From NCBI GenBank assembly GCA_027484495.1, contig JAIXSW010000521.1:1-24683 (forward strand): DNA of 24,683 nucleotides. Reading direction: 5' to 3'. Each line of letters begins with the position of its first letter. Positions within the stretch are counted from its first letter, which is position 1. The notes beneath the pieces were generated by a model. That model did no database searches and was not told the origin of the DNA. It saw only the letters and a list, made by a program, of their open reading frames with translations. Source of the stretch: Gammaproteobacteria bacterium (GTDB lineage: Bacteria > Pseudomonadota > Gammaproteobacteria > Enterobacterales > Alteromonadaceae). A program made the translations under genes and the position numbers. This document shows, one piece after another, positions 8,901-16,038 of the stretch.

Positions 8901-8933
8901 GACAGCGACAATGTATTTTTGGCGATGAGACAA
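5928..8933 (-). CDS. Membrane sensor with three PAS domains, GGDEF and EAL domains
   Basis: This 1001-residue dual c-di-GMP enzyme has about five or six membrane helices in residues 1-190. The later ones (ILQLLPIILAAVLGGFGPGL) resemble the DUF4118/KdpD type. Three PAS domains follow at about 195-310, 320-437 and 440-565; the last contains VNPAFCRITGYSAAEVQGKS. The GGDEF motif is intact at 644-648, with an RxxD inhibitory site (RHDD) five residues before it. EAL is intact at 772-774, and NISA, LEILES, DDFGTGYSS, LKIDQSF, EGVES and QGYG are all kept. Both synthase and phosphodiesterase activity are possible, with feedback at the I-site. The start is TTG at 8933; the frame is closed at 8943 and the ribosome binding site is weak. 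The gene converges on the HD-GYP gene with a 7-bp gap. Confidence 0.93.
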   Translation of the reverse strand: MSHRQKYIVAVVLAYVLLALSWIFLSDHLLLLVISAEQLLMVSMLKGMLFVLVTAVGLSFALKNVPQSFHPETNVLPLTHRQSKLRDYVVAGLLVSLMISFRLLLPVDVAEKPMMILQLLPIILAAVLGGFGPGLFATLLSTMAVAWIARWALTGAEQSLYIQLQWLFLIINGVTVSWLCQLLRNSARQAGHQQRLLDAVIEGTDDVVFTKDSIGRYQLVNQAACRAFGLEAGQIIGRTDVELADPAQVVSWQQNDAKVMQQRRVLHFQEQLQQADGSSQLYSVSKGPLFDHRQQLSGIFGIARDVTEMVGQKRLLQRVLEGSEQGFWEWDIQQQRMQVSERFETMLGFLPGEMQIQPEHWPELLHPADYPQMMESIQQHLDGVKPMHEAEFRARCKDGSWRWILSRGKIVTTSPDGKPQLLAGTHTDIQQRRQNEEALRLAEMMFAGSYDGIMLVDADNQIMRVNPAFCRITGYSAAEVQGKSPAILSSGLHEKTYYQQMWLQLQQHGFWRGEIINKRKDGAVYTEMLSISVVRGAQGQIRQYIGIFSDISHLKAHAAELDKVANFDALTGLPNRRLLLTRFNQTLIRALQMGQRCAACLIDIDGFKQINEQFGSAFGDRVLLALSHQLQGALRHDDTLARSGGDEFVVLLSDMPALPEGNHIVKRLLQAVNRPLLLDNIEIALTCSIGVSLYPDDNADPDTLLRHADKAMYQAKEAGRNRIQWFDPAHEREAQEHRMMLEQLQEALQLQQFVLFYQPKVNLRSGAVVGMEALIRWQHPQRGLLSPAAFLPFIEGSELESRFGQFVLQTGIAQAADWLSQGIRLQVGINISASHLLQADFAGQLTGLLQQWPALTPGQIELEILESTAIRDLAAARQALLRCQALGVRFALDDFGTGYSSLTYLRQLPVHCLKIDQSFVRDMLEDPDDHNIVSGVVQLAQVFDREVIAEGVESMAHASALLALGCELAQGYGVAKPMPAAQVADWITQWQARQDWRQLVG

Positions 8934-9134
8934 AGCACAGACTCAAAACTGGGACTATGCGCAAGAATAATGGACCGTCCGTCTTCCTTCAAGTTTCCAT
9001 AGCGGATACAGCTGCGGTCAGACCATTGGAATAAACCGATGTTCTGTTACAAAAAGCCTGCAGCAGACTGTCGTCAACAAGCGAAAACTGCTTTAGCATC
9101 AACGCATCGCAGTCACAGAAATGGAGATATTCAA

Positions 9135-10487
9135 ATGCAGCGTCTGCAACAACTGATCGCCGAATTCAGTCGGACCGATCAGGTCGATCCCAGCCAAAGT
9201 ATTCTCAGTAAACATCAAAAAATGGCGTTAAACCCATTTCGCTTTTTACGCGGCAGTTCCGGGTTGTTTTATGCGGACATTCAGTCAGGTTTGCTCAAAC
9301 TGCCGCCTGCACTGGTGCAGCAGGTGCCATTCACCACAGTCATGGGGGATTGTCACATCTCCAATTTCGGCTTTTTCACCGAAGATGGCAGCTATGGTGA
9401 GCGGGTGATTTTTGCACCCAATGATTTTGATGATGCCTGTATTGGCCCGGCAGTGTGGGATTTAAGCCGCTATATCATCAGCCTGCTGCTGGCCGCTGAC
9501 TATTGTCAGGGCCTGACTTCAGGGCATTATCACAGTGAAGATGCGCCGGATTTGGCCGGCTTAACTGCCGCCAGCGCTGATGATGCCAAAGATGCTGCCC
9601 GAAGTTTCTTAAAAAGCTATTTAGACTGCTGTGCCGCGGTAGCAAATGATGCCGAATTCCGTTTCAGCACTCAGGATGATTTCCCGAAAAATCATGTGCT
9701 GAAACCATTCCTGAAAAAAGCGATTAAACGCTCAGCCGCAGGCAGCGATTTTCTGCAAAAAAGTACACTGGCAAAATCGGTTGATATCTCCGCCCGACCG
9801 CTGCAGTTTAAAGCTGATGCCGGCAAATTCAGCCGGATTGATGCAGAACGTTATCAGCAGCTGAAGCAGGCGTTTGCGCCTTATGTGCATGATGAGATCC
9901 TCGACATTGTGACCCGACACGGTGCCGGTACCGGCTCGCTGAATATGCAGCGCTATTACCTGCTGGTGGGGCCGGCAGATCTGAGCTCAGATGCCGATTT
10001 GGCGCTGTGTCAGGTGGTCGAAGTGAAGCAACAGCGCCGCTCTGCGCCGTTGTTTTTCTTTCCGGATTTAAGCCCGGTGAACCGGCTCAATGACGCGCAT
10101 CTGACCGTCGATTGTCAGCGCCTGATGCAGCGCCGGCCTGATTCTGTGCTGGATGAAGTGCAGTTTGAAGGTGCGCATTATCTGGTACGCTCGCTGCACC
10201 ATGCCAACGTTGATGTGGACCCGGAAGATATCTGTTTGCAGCCGCAGGCGCCCGGTAAAGCTTTGGGCCAGTTTGCCGCTGCCTGTGGCCATGCGCTGGC
10301 GCTGGCGCATAACAGGGCTGACCGCCGTTCGGCTCGTTTTGCCCATCAAATGCTGGGTGTGATGGCAACCAGCCATGATGCCCTGTTACAGGCCTGTACC
10401 GACTATGCCCGCCAGCAACAGGAAGACTGTCAGTTGCTAGCGACGCTGTTAAAACAAACGTCAGAGCGGGTCGAGCGTCAGCAATAA
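9135..10487 (+). CDS. DUF2252 family protein
   Basis: This 450-residue protein matches the DUF2252 family in its N-terminal signature KMALNPFRFLRGSSGLFYAD, in VMGDCHISNFGFF (GDCH at 71-74, N77) and in APNDFDDACIGPAVWDLSRY (NDFDD at 96-100). GDxHxxN followed by a downstream DFD recalls the catalytic loop and metal-binding aspartates of aminoglycoside-phosphotransferase-like kinases. A phosphotransfer role is therefore possible but unproven. No signal peptide or membrane helix is seen. I chose the ATG at 9135 because GGAGA at 9123-9127 sits 7 nt upstream. An in-frame ATG at 9039 would add 32 residues with no family character. It is divergent from the GGDEF-EAL gene, and its last 27 bp overlap the end of the DUF1826 gene on the opposite strand. 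Confidence 0.88.
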   Translation: MQRLQQLIAEFSRTDQVDPSQSILSKHQKMALNPFRFLRGSSGLFYADIQSGLLKLPPALVQQVPFTTVMGDCHISNFGFFTEDGSYGERVIFAPNDFDDACIGPAVWDLSRYIISLLLAADYCQGLTSGHYHSEDAPDLAGLTAASADDAKDAARSFLKSYLDCCAAVANDAEFRFSTQDDFPKNHVLKPFLKKAIKRSAAGSDFLQKSTLAKSVDISARPLQFKADAGKFSRIDAERYQQLKQAFAPYVHDEILDIVTRHGAGTGSLNMQRYYLLVGPADLSSDADLALCQVVEVKQQRRSAPLFFFPDLSPVNRLNDAHLTVDCQRLMQRRPDSVLDEVQFEGAHYLVRSLHHANVDVDPEDICLQPQAPGKALGQFAAACGHALALAHNRADRRSARFAHQMLGVMATSHDALLQACTDYARQQQEDCQLLATLLKQTSERVERQQ

Positions 10488-11054
10488 ACGCGTAGCCATG
10501 CCAGGCGGCGAGCGGTGCCAGACCGCAGCCGCCGCTGGCCAGGCCGAGCCTTTTAACAACGCGCTGTCGCCCACATTTAAACAGCCGGTTTCATCGTCAT
10601 CGTCCGGGCCCGCCCGCCATTCGGTCGCAGGTCCGGCATAAGTCACCAACATCCGCAGCGCCACATGATCAGTATGAAAACGCGGGCACATAGCACTGTG
10701 TAATGCTTTGAGCCGTACACCAAGCTGCTCAGTATCCATCAGACATGCCAGCATCTGTGCCTGCAACACGATATCCTGACACAGCGCGTCACGACCCGGC
10801 ATGTCCGGCACCGCATACTGCAACAACGCCGGCAAATCAGCGAGGTGAGTCTGGCGCTGCAACGCAAAAGCCGGACGCGCCGCTAACTGTGCTGCACACC
10901 ATAATAATTCTGCATCCAATTGCCGCTGCCACACGGCCAGATTCACTTCCGGCAACAGAATATCGCTCAGTACCTCAATGTCTGAGCTTTGCCGGATCTG
11001 AGTCCCGAGCGGCTGAAACTCAGTGAACATCATCTTGCTGAAATGGGTTGTCAT
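10461..11054 (-). CDS. DUF1826 family protein, second gene of a zinc-responsive operon
   Basis: This 197-residue protein contains the DUF1826 core CPRFHTDHVALRMLVTYAGP followed by TEW, and the C-terminal VWHRSPPGMATRLLLTLD. It shows H127-x-D129, H180 and R189. This order and spacing is what Fe(II)/2-oxoglutarate oxygenases use for metal and cosubstrate binding, though I know of no assay for this family. It lies immediately downstream of the COG0523 GTPase gene and overlaps it by 35 bp if translation starts at the ATG at 11054. A shorter start at 11033 would leave a 14-bp overlap. Translational coupling and shared control by the Zur-type site are inferred. The 3' end overlaps the convergent DUF2252 gene by 27 bp. 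The family call is good, the function open, the start uncertain. Confidence 0.82.
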   Translation of the reverse strand: MTTHFSKMMFTEFQPLGTQIRQSSDIEVLSDILLPEVNLAVWQRQLDAELLWCAAQLAARPAFALQRQTHLADLPALLQYAVPDMPGRDALCQDIVLQAQMLACLMDTEQLGVRLKALHSAMCPRFHTDHVALRMLVTYAGPATEWRAGPDDDDETGCLNVGDSALLKGSAWPAAAAVWHRSPPGMATRLLLTLDPL

Positions 11055-12228
11055 ACAGGCGCCAGGCCGCAGGCCCTGCAGCGTACTCTTCGTCAGTTAA
11101 CAGACAATTGGCCAGTTGACGACGCATCACAGCCTCATCCAGCCCCTGGCCGATAAAAACTAACTCCTGGCGGCAATCGCCATAGTCGCCACTGAACTGG
11201 GCCTCAATTGCGGCCCTGCTTTCCGCATCATCCGGCCATTCCTGGGCAGGGACGGCAAACCAGAACAAACCTGCCATGCCATAACGCGCAATGCCGCCGG
11301 CCTGATGCCATTGCCACGCATATTCAGGTTGGGCTGCCAGCCAGAAATAACCTTTTGAGCGCAGTAAACGGCCTTGCGGCCAATCCTGATGGAAAAACTG
11401 ATGCAGACGCTCTGGATGAAACGGCAATCTGGCGACAAAACTAAAGCTGCTGATGCCATATTCTTCGGTTTCCGGTTGCTGTTCACCCCGTAACACCTGT
11501 AACCAGCCCGGTGCTTGCTGCGCCTTGGCAAAATCAAACAAACCGGTGCCGAGGACTTTGTCTAAGGGCACCCGACCATGTTCACTATATTCAAGTCGTG
11601 CCGATGGATTGAGCTGGCGCAGGATCGCGGTCAACGCATCCAGCTCAGTCTTACTGACCAGATCGGTTTTGCTGACCACCAGCACATCGCAGAACTCCAC
11701 CTGGTCAATCAATAAGTCCGCGACTGTGCGTTCATCATCTTCGCCCAGATGTTCGCCACTGTCCGCCAGCAAACGGGCTTGTTGATACTCGGCGATAAAA
11801 TTCACTGCGTCGACTACGGTCACCATAGTATCGAGCCGGGCGATGTCGGCGAGGGTCTGCCCATCTTCATCAGTGAAAGTAAAAGTTTCGGCAATAGGTA
11901 AAGGCTCGGAAATACCGGTGGATTCGATCACCAAATAATCAAAGCGCCCTTCCCGCGCCAGCGCCTGCACCTCGACTAACAAATCTTCCCGCAAGGTACA
12001 GCAGATACAGCCGTTGCTCATCTCGACCAGTTTTTCTTCGGTACGATGCAGCTGAATTTCTTTTTGCACGGCATGGGCGTCGATATTCAGCTCACTCATA
12101 TCATTGACGATCACCGCGACCTTTAAACCGGCGCGGTTTTGCAGAATATGATTTAACAAAGTGGTTTTACCGGCGCCTAAAAAGCCCGATAACACAGTGA
12201 CAGGTAACAACGGCGGTTGGTTATGCAT
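11020..12228 (-). CDS. COG0523/CobW-type GTPase, zinc-starvation metallochaperone (ZigA-like)
   Basis: This 402-residue G3E GTPase has a Walker A GFLGAGKT at 15-22, the metal-binding CxCC motif (CICC, 73-76) in MSNGCICCTLREDLL, a Walker B-side ESTG at 101-104, and SKTD at 185-188 in place of the usual NKxD base-recognition motif. The C-terminal CobW_C domain contains SFVARLPFHPERL and RLLRSKGYFWLA. Such proteins use GTP to deliver zinc to client enzymes when zinc is scarce. A perfect Zur-type palindrome at 12255-12271, 27-43 bp upstream, strongly suggests Zur repression. I prefer the ATG at 12228; a GTG directly before it (12231) is an alternative. It heads an operon with the DUF1826 gene. 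The subfamily call is firm; the client protein is unknown. Confidence 0.92.
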   Translation of the reverse strand: MHNQPPLLPVTVLSGFLGAGKTTLLNHILQNRAGLKVAVIVNDMSELNIDAHAVQKEIQLHRTEEKLVEMSNGCICCTLREDLLVEVQALAREGRFDYLVIESTGISEPLPIAETFTFTDEDGQTLADIARLDTMVTVVDAVNFIAEYQQARLLADSGEHLGEDDERTVADLLIDQVEFCDVLVVSKTDLVSKTELDALTAILRQLNPSARLEYSEHGRVPLDKVLGTGLFDFAKAQQAPGWLQVLRGEQQPETEEYGISSFSFVARLPFHPERLHQFFHQDWPQGRLLRSKGYFWLAAQPEYAWQWHQAGGIARYGMAGLFWFAVPAQEWPDDAESRAAIEAQFSGDYGDCRQELVFIGQGLDEAVMRRQLANCLLTDEEYAAGPAAWRLYDNPFQQDDVH

Positions 12229-12251
12229 CACAGTAGCCTGGTAGATTTTAA

Positions 12252-12275
12252 GATATGTTATACTATAACATTATC
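12252..12275. promoter_or_regulatory. Zur-type operator
   Basis: A perfect 17-bp palindrome ATGTTATACTATAACAT at 12255-12271 lies in the longer match GATATGTTATA-C-TATAACATTATC. This agrees closely with the gammaproteobacterial Zur box (GAAATGTTATANTATAACATTTC). It overlaps sequence that could serve as a -10 region for the minus-strand COG0523 gene. Zinc-bound Zur would block that promoter, and zinc loss would release it. Confidence 0.88.
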
Positions 12276-12337
12276 TATCTCGATACCAGCCCGCAGCCGT
12301 TGCAACCCCCGCGCGGACTCAAGCCGGTTGCTCTGAT

Positions 12338-12364
12338 AAAAAAAGCCCGCGATGCGGGCTTTTT
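12338..12364. terminator. Intrinsic terminator after the M4 protease gene
   Basis: GCCCGC at 12345-12350, loop GAT, GCGGGC at 12354-12359, with seven A on the left (12338-12344) and five T on the right (12360-12364). It lies 19 bp after the stop of the minus-strand M4 gene. The longer T-run is on that strand, so it mainly serves the protease gene. It could also stop plus-strand transcription. Confidence 0.9.
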
Positions 12365-12382
12365 AGATGTTGCCAGAGACCG

Positions 12383-14212
12383 TTATTGATACGACCAGTT
12401 TTGCGTCACACCGCTGAAACTGCTGTAGGCGCGCAGGCCGACATGCCAGACACCGGCTTGTGGATTATTAATCACACAGCTTTCGGCATTACCGGTTTTA
12501 TAAGGCCGGCACTGATAGCTGCTGGTTGTTGGCTGACTGCCGAACCGGACATAGAGGTCAGCATCACCGGTGCCACCGCTGATCGTCACCGTCAGTGTGG
12601 TTTTACCGGCTGGCACTGTGATGGTATTGCGTGTCCAGTTACCGGTCGTTGCTGCCAGATTTGGCAGCGAACCGGAGGTGCCATCCGGTGGTGTCACAGT
12701 GCCACAGTCTGTGGTGGTAACGCCCACTGCGCTGAATGCGGCCTGCACATCGGCAGTGCTATAGCCTTTATCTTTGGTCGCCCGGCAAACACCGTTGGCG
12801 CCGCTGACAAAAGTCGCATTGGCTGTCCAATACACCTGATTGGCTACAGTGAATACTTCAAAAGCTTTGCGGGTATTCCAACCGGTTTTACGCGCCAGCA
12901 GGTAAAAGGCTTTGTTAAACACGCCCGAGCTGTGATGCACATCCATGCCACTGGTATAGTTGCTGGCGTGACCTATTGAGCGGCCATCTTTGGTCGGGTC
13001 GTCCATATAACGCAAGGCACCGGTACTTTTGAAAATGTCGGCGCCGACCAGCCAGTCATTGCTGCCTTTCATAAAGTATTCAGCCGCTTCACCGGCCATA
13101 TCGGAAAACGCTTCGTTAATACCACCGGATTGAGCGCTGTAGACCAGGCCTGAGTTGAACTCAGTAAAACCGTGGCTGACTTCATGCGCCGAGACGTCGA
13201 GACTGACCAGCGGATAAAAGCGGCTGGCACCGTCGCCGAAAGTCATCTGAGTACCGTCCCAAAACGCATTTTCATAACTGCTGCCGTAATGCACACGCAT
13301 TTTCAGCTTAGTATTCAATGGGTTCACATTGAACCAACTCTTATACATGTTAAAAACCACACCACCGAAATAGTGCGCATCATTCAACGGTGAATAGGCA
13401 CCGTTAATGGCCTTAAAGGTATTATTCGGGCAGGTAAACTGGTGAATGGTGCCGCCCGACGTCGCGCCATTGAGGTTGATGGTATCGACATTGACGTTGC
13501 TCATCCGGCAATTTGCATCAACATCCAGATAACCGTAGGTCGTGCCATATTGGTATTGACCGGTTTTGGTATTACCACCAGGGCCGGTGGCATTGGCGTG
13601 GGCAATGCCGTCCCAGCTTTGCAGCACTTTGCCGCTATTGGCGTCAATGATGCTATATGGCCGGCTTGGGTGCTGACCACGTTGCGTCACATAATGCGTG
13701 ATATAGACCAAGCGGGCGGTGTCATTCTGGTCCAGATAAACCCACAGTTTGGCATTGGCGGATTGTGCTGACAGTTCGGCCTGCAGCGCTGTTTGCTCCG
13801 CTGCATCGGCGGCCTGCAGACTGTCACCGCCGCGACTGGCCAGAATAGCCTGCTCCGGCGCCAGCGCTGGTTTGGCATTGGGCAAGTCATCTTCAATGCC
13901 GGTGACTACAGTGCCGCTGATATCTGCATACTGACCATTTGCATTAATGGCCGCCACATTGTGGCCCCACACCGGAATACCGCGGAATTGTTGTTGGTAG
14001 CGGCTTTTGGTTTTGCCGTCAAAACGTTTGATTTGTTGCAAAGCTTTAAAGCTCATCGGCTCAGCGCTGCGATCGTCCAGCGTGCCGTCAAGACTGCTCA
14101 GCGTCTGCCCATTCAGAATGCTGGTCGCCGGTACGACCTGCGCAGCTTGCAGTGGTGCGCAGAACGCCAGCGTGACAGCCAACGCCAATGGGCTCAGATG
14201 TTGTGGTTTCAT
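12383..14212 (-). CDS. Secreted M4 metalloprotease, vibriolysin/pseudolysin-like, with PPC domain
   Basis: This 609-residue preproenzyme starts with a signal peptide (cleavage near residue 23, PLQA/A). An FTP/PepSY-type propeptide runs to about residue 205. The zinc site is HEVSH at 343-347 with third ligand E367 in GGINEAFSDMAGE, exactly 24 residues after the first His as in thermolysin. His426 in DVHHSSGVFNKAFY is the catalytic acid/base-side His. The C-terminal 95 residues (about 515-609) form a bacterial pre-peptidase C-terminal (PPC) domain with the signature GDADLYVRFGSQPT. It should be exported through the general secretory and type II pathways and degrade extracellular proteins. AGAGG lies about 7 nt before the ATG. 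A strong terminator follows the stop. The gene is divergent from the TRIC channel gene. Confidence 0.95.
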   Translation of the reverse strand: MKPQHLSPLALAVTLAFCAPLQAAQVVPATSILNGQTLSSLDGTLDDRSAEPMSFKALQQIKRFDGKTKSRYQQQFRGIPVWGHNVAAINANGQYADISGTVVTGIEDDLPNAKPALAPEQAILASRGGDSLQAADAAEQTALQAELSAQSANAKLWVYLDQNDTARLVYITHYVTQRGQHPSRPYSIIDANSGKVLQSWDGIAHANATGPGGNTKTGQYQYGTTYGYLDVDANCRMSNVNVDTINLNGATSGGTIHQFTCPNNTFKAINGAYSPLNDAHYFGGVVFNMYKSWFNVNPLNTKLKMRVHYGSSYENAFWDGTQMTFGDGASRFYPLVSLDVSAHEVSHGFTEFNSGLVYSAQSGGINEAFSDMAGEAAEYFMKGSNDWLVGADIFKSTGALRYMDDPTKDGRSIGHASNYTSGMDVHHSSGVFNKAFYLLARKTGWNTRKAFEVFTVANQVYWTANATFVSGANGVCRATKDKGYSTADVQAAFSAVGVTTTDCGTVTPPDGTSGSLPNLAATTGNWTRNTITVPAGKTTLTVTISGGTGDADLYVRFGSQPTTSSYQCRPYKTGNAESCVINNPQAGVWHVGLRAYSSFSGVTQNWSYQ

Positions 14213-14307
14213 GAGGTTTCCTCTTGTATGTTTTTTATTTCAATGTTCCTGAATACTGCGAAGACTCGCCGCAGCCCAGCAACCATAGCCAAGAAAAAAC
14301 CCGCGAA

Positions 14308-14324
14308 ATTAACATCAGGTTAAT
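14308..14324. repeat. Inverted repeat in the M4/TRIC divergent intergenic region
   Basis: ATTAAC-ATCAG-GTTAAT is a perfect 6-bp inverted repeat with a 5-bp spacer. It lies 96 bp upstream of the protease ATG and 126 bp upstream of the TRIC ATG. The size and position suit a dimeric transcription factor site, but I cannot assign a regulator and chance occurrence is possible in AT-rich DNA. Confidence 0.35.
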
Positions 14325-14450
14325 ATCAGTAATTTATAAATTCCTTATCAACTGCCCCTGCTCAGGTGGTCATACAGAAGGCCACAGTCCAGCGCTGCGC
14401 CGGCCGCCATTCTGCGTTAAGATGGCTGTTTTTAGTCTGAGGGACCGCGG

Positions 14451-15077
14451 ATGGAACAGCTTTTTCACTGGTTTGATTTGATGGGGATCGGTGTATTTGC
14501 CATCGCTGGCACGCTGGCAGCATGGCGAAAACAAATGGATGGTTTCGGCGTGATCGTCCTTGCAACAGTGACTGCAATTGGCGGTGGCACTATCCGGGAC
14601 CTGATCCTCGATGTGCCGGTGATTTGGTTATCGGACAACAGTTATTTTTATGCGATTTTTGGCGCAACGGCGCTGACTATCCTGCTGGTACGGAAACGCC
14701 TGACTATCCCCAATAATGCGCTGCAAATTGCCGATGCGATAGGTCTGGCATTTTTTGTCGTGATGGGCGCGCAAAAAGCGCTGGCCTATGGTACCTCGGA
14801 CTTTGTTGCCATCATGATGGGGACTATCAGTGGTGTCTGTGGCGGCATGATCCGCGATGTATTGTGCCGGGAGATCCCATTAGTGTTTCGGGGAGAATTG
14901 TACGCAGTAACCTGTATTTTTGGTGGTCTGGTGTATACCCAGCTGCTGGCCCTGCAAGTAGCACCATTACCCGCGATGCTGGCCGGTATGCTGGCCTGTC
15001 TGTTGTTGAGGCTCGCTGCCATTCGCTGGCACCTGACTATCCCGGTGTTTGGCCGCAGCGGCCGGATCAGCAAATAA
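14451..15077 (+). CDS. TRIC/UPF0126 family cation channel (YicG-like)
   Basis: This 208-residue integral membrane protein has about seven helices built from two UPF0126 repeats, each with its signature glycine turn: GGGTIRD at 44-50 and GGMIRD at 131-136. Prokaryotic TRIC proteins form homotrimeric monovalent-cation channels in the inner membrane. The length is normal for the family and both GG-RD signatures are intact. GAGGGA, about 6 nt before the ATG, supports the start. The gene stands alone, divergent from the M4 protease gene and followed by an intrinsic terminator at 15118-15144. Its physiological role in bacteria is not well defined, and nothing nearby narrows it. Confidence 0.9.
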   Translation: MEQLFHWFDLMGIGVFAIAGTLAAWRKQMDGFGVIVLATVTAIGGGTIRDLILDVPVIWLSDNSYFYAIFGATALTILLVRKRLTIPNNALQIADAIGLAFFVVMGAQKALAYGTSDFVAIMMGTISGVCGGMIRDVLCREIPLVFRGELYAVTCIFGGLVYTQLLALQVAPLPAMLAGMLACLLLRLAAIRWHLTIPVFGRSGRISK

Positions 15078-15117
15078 TCAGCGCACAATGGCGGTCGTTG
15101 CACTTTGCCGGTAAAAC

Positions 15118-15144
15118 AAAAAAGCCCGCATCGCGGGCTTTTTT
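15118..15144. terminator. Bidirectional intrinsic terminator between TRIC and TerC genes
   Basis: Six A (15118-15123), GCCCGC (15124-15129), loop ATC, GCGGGC (15133-15138), six T (15139-15144). It sits between the plus-strand TRIC gene (stop at 15077) and the minus-strand TerC gene (stop at 15165), and has a T-run for each direction. Stem and loop are the reverse complement of the terminator at 12338-12364. Confidence 0.92.
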
Positions 15145-15164
15145 AATCAACTCAGCACAGACCG

Positions 15165-15908
15165 TTACGGCAGATCTTTATGCAGCTGTACTGGGGTAGA
15201 CTTTTTGCGCAGACGGATGTTAACCATCTCAACGCAACAGGAGAAGGCCATCGCGAAGTAAATGTAACCCTTCGGTACATGCACATCAAAACCTTCGATC
15301 ATCAAGGTGACGCCGACTAAAATCAGGAACGACAGTGCCAGAATTTTAATGGTCGGGTGCGCGTCAACAAAATCACCGATAGGTTTGGCAGCAAACATCA
15401 TCACAGCGACTGCGGCGATAATGGCAATGGCCATAATTTCGATGTCATTGACCAGGCCCACCGCGGTGATCACCGAGTCCAGCGAGAACACGATATCGAG
15501 GATCATAATCTGGATCAGTATCATCATCAGATTGTTGGCAACAACTTTCGGCGCACCAGGCTCTTCCTGAGCACCTTCTAAGCTGTGGTGAATTTCTTGC
15601 GTCGATTTTGCCAGCAGGAATAAACCACCGCCAATCAGGATCACGTCACGTCCAGAGATGTCATTACCGAGTACAGTGAACCAGGTTTCGGTTAAACCCA
15701 TCACCCAGGAGATAGAAAACAACAGGGCCAGACGGGCAAACATTGCCAGACCTAAACCGAGACGACGGGCAAAAGCGCGCTGTTTCTCTGGCAAACGTCC
15801 GACTAAAATTGATAAAAAGATAATATTATCAATACCTAATACGATCTCCAACGCGGCCAGAGTACCCAATGCAATCCAGGCCTCCGGGCTTGAAATCCAC
15901 TCAAACAT
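15165..15908 (-). CDS. TerC family integral membrane protein
   Basis: This 247-residue protein has about seven membrane helices and the TerC-family acidic motifs LEIVLGIDNIIFLSILVGRL (residues about 20-39) and LDIVFSLDSVITAVGL (about 136-151). The intramembrane Asp/Glu pairs in these are the presumed metal-binding residues. TerC relatives are linked to tellurite resistance, and in the Alx and YceF/YkoY branches to manganese export or metal loading of secreted proteins. The length fits the short YgdQ-type members without a CBS/CorC extension. The start at 15908 has a modest GTGAG 6 nt upstream. It is probably monocistronic, between terminators at 15118-15144 and 16039-16069. I looked for a yybP-ykoY manganese riboswitch in its leader and did not find one. 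Confidence 0.9.
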   Translation of the reverse strand: MFEWISSPEAWIALGTLAALEIVLGIDNIIFLSILVGRLPEKQRAFARRLGLGLAMFARLALLFSISWVMGLTETWFTVLGNDISGRDVILIGGGLFLLAKSTQEIHHSLEGAQEEPGAPKVVANNLMMILIQIMILDIVFSLDSVITAVGLVNDIEIMAIAIIAAVAVMMFAAKPIGDFVDAHPTIKILALSFLILVGVTLMIEGFDVHVPKGYIYFAMAFSCCVEMVNIRLRKKSTPVQLHKDLP

Positions 15909-16038
15909 ATCAAACTCACATTTGTAGCTAAAAACTGGCGCTCAGTTTACTTGCGAAGGCCCTGCCTGCCAAACAAAACGTGATATTTCGGGCTGCCCGC
16001 TGCCTGCGGCAAGTACCGGGACGAGGCTGGTGAATGGC

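Noticed and set aside
9039..9134. Upstream in-frame ATG of the DUF2252 gene
   Set aside because: The added 32 residues are low in family character, whereas the ATG at 9135 has GGAGA at ideal spacing.
15909..16038. Possible yybP-ykoY manganese riboswitch in the TerC gene leader
   Set aside because: Several TerC-family genes have one, but the conserved core sequences of that riboswitch are not visible here; only small GC-rich palindromes are present.
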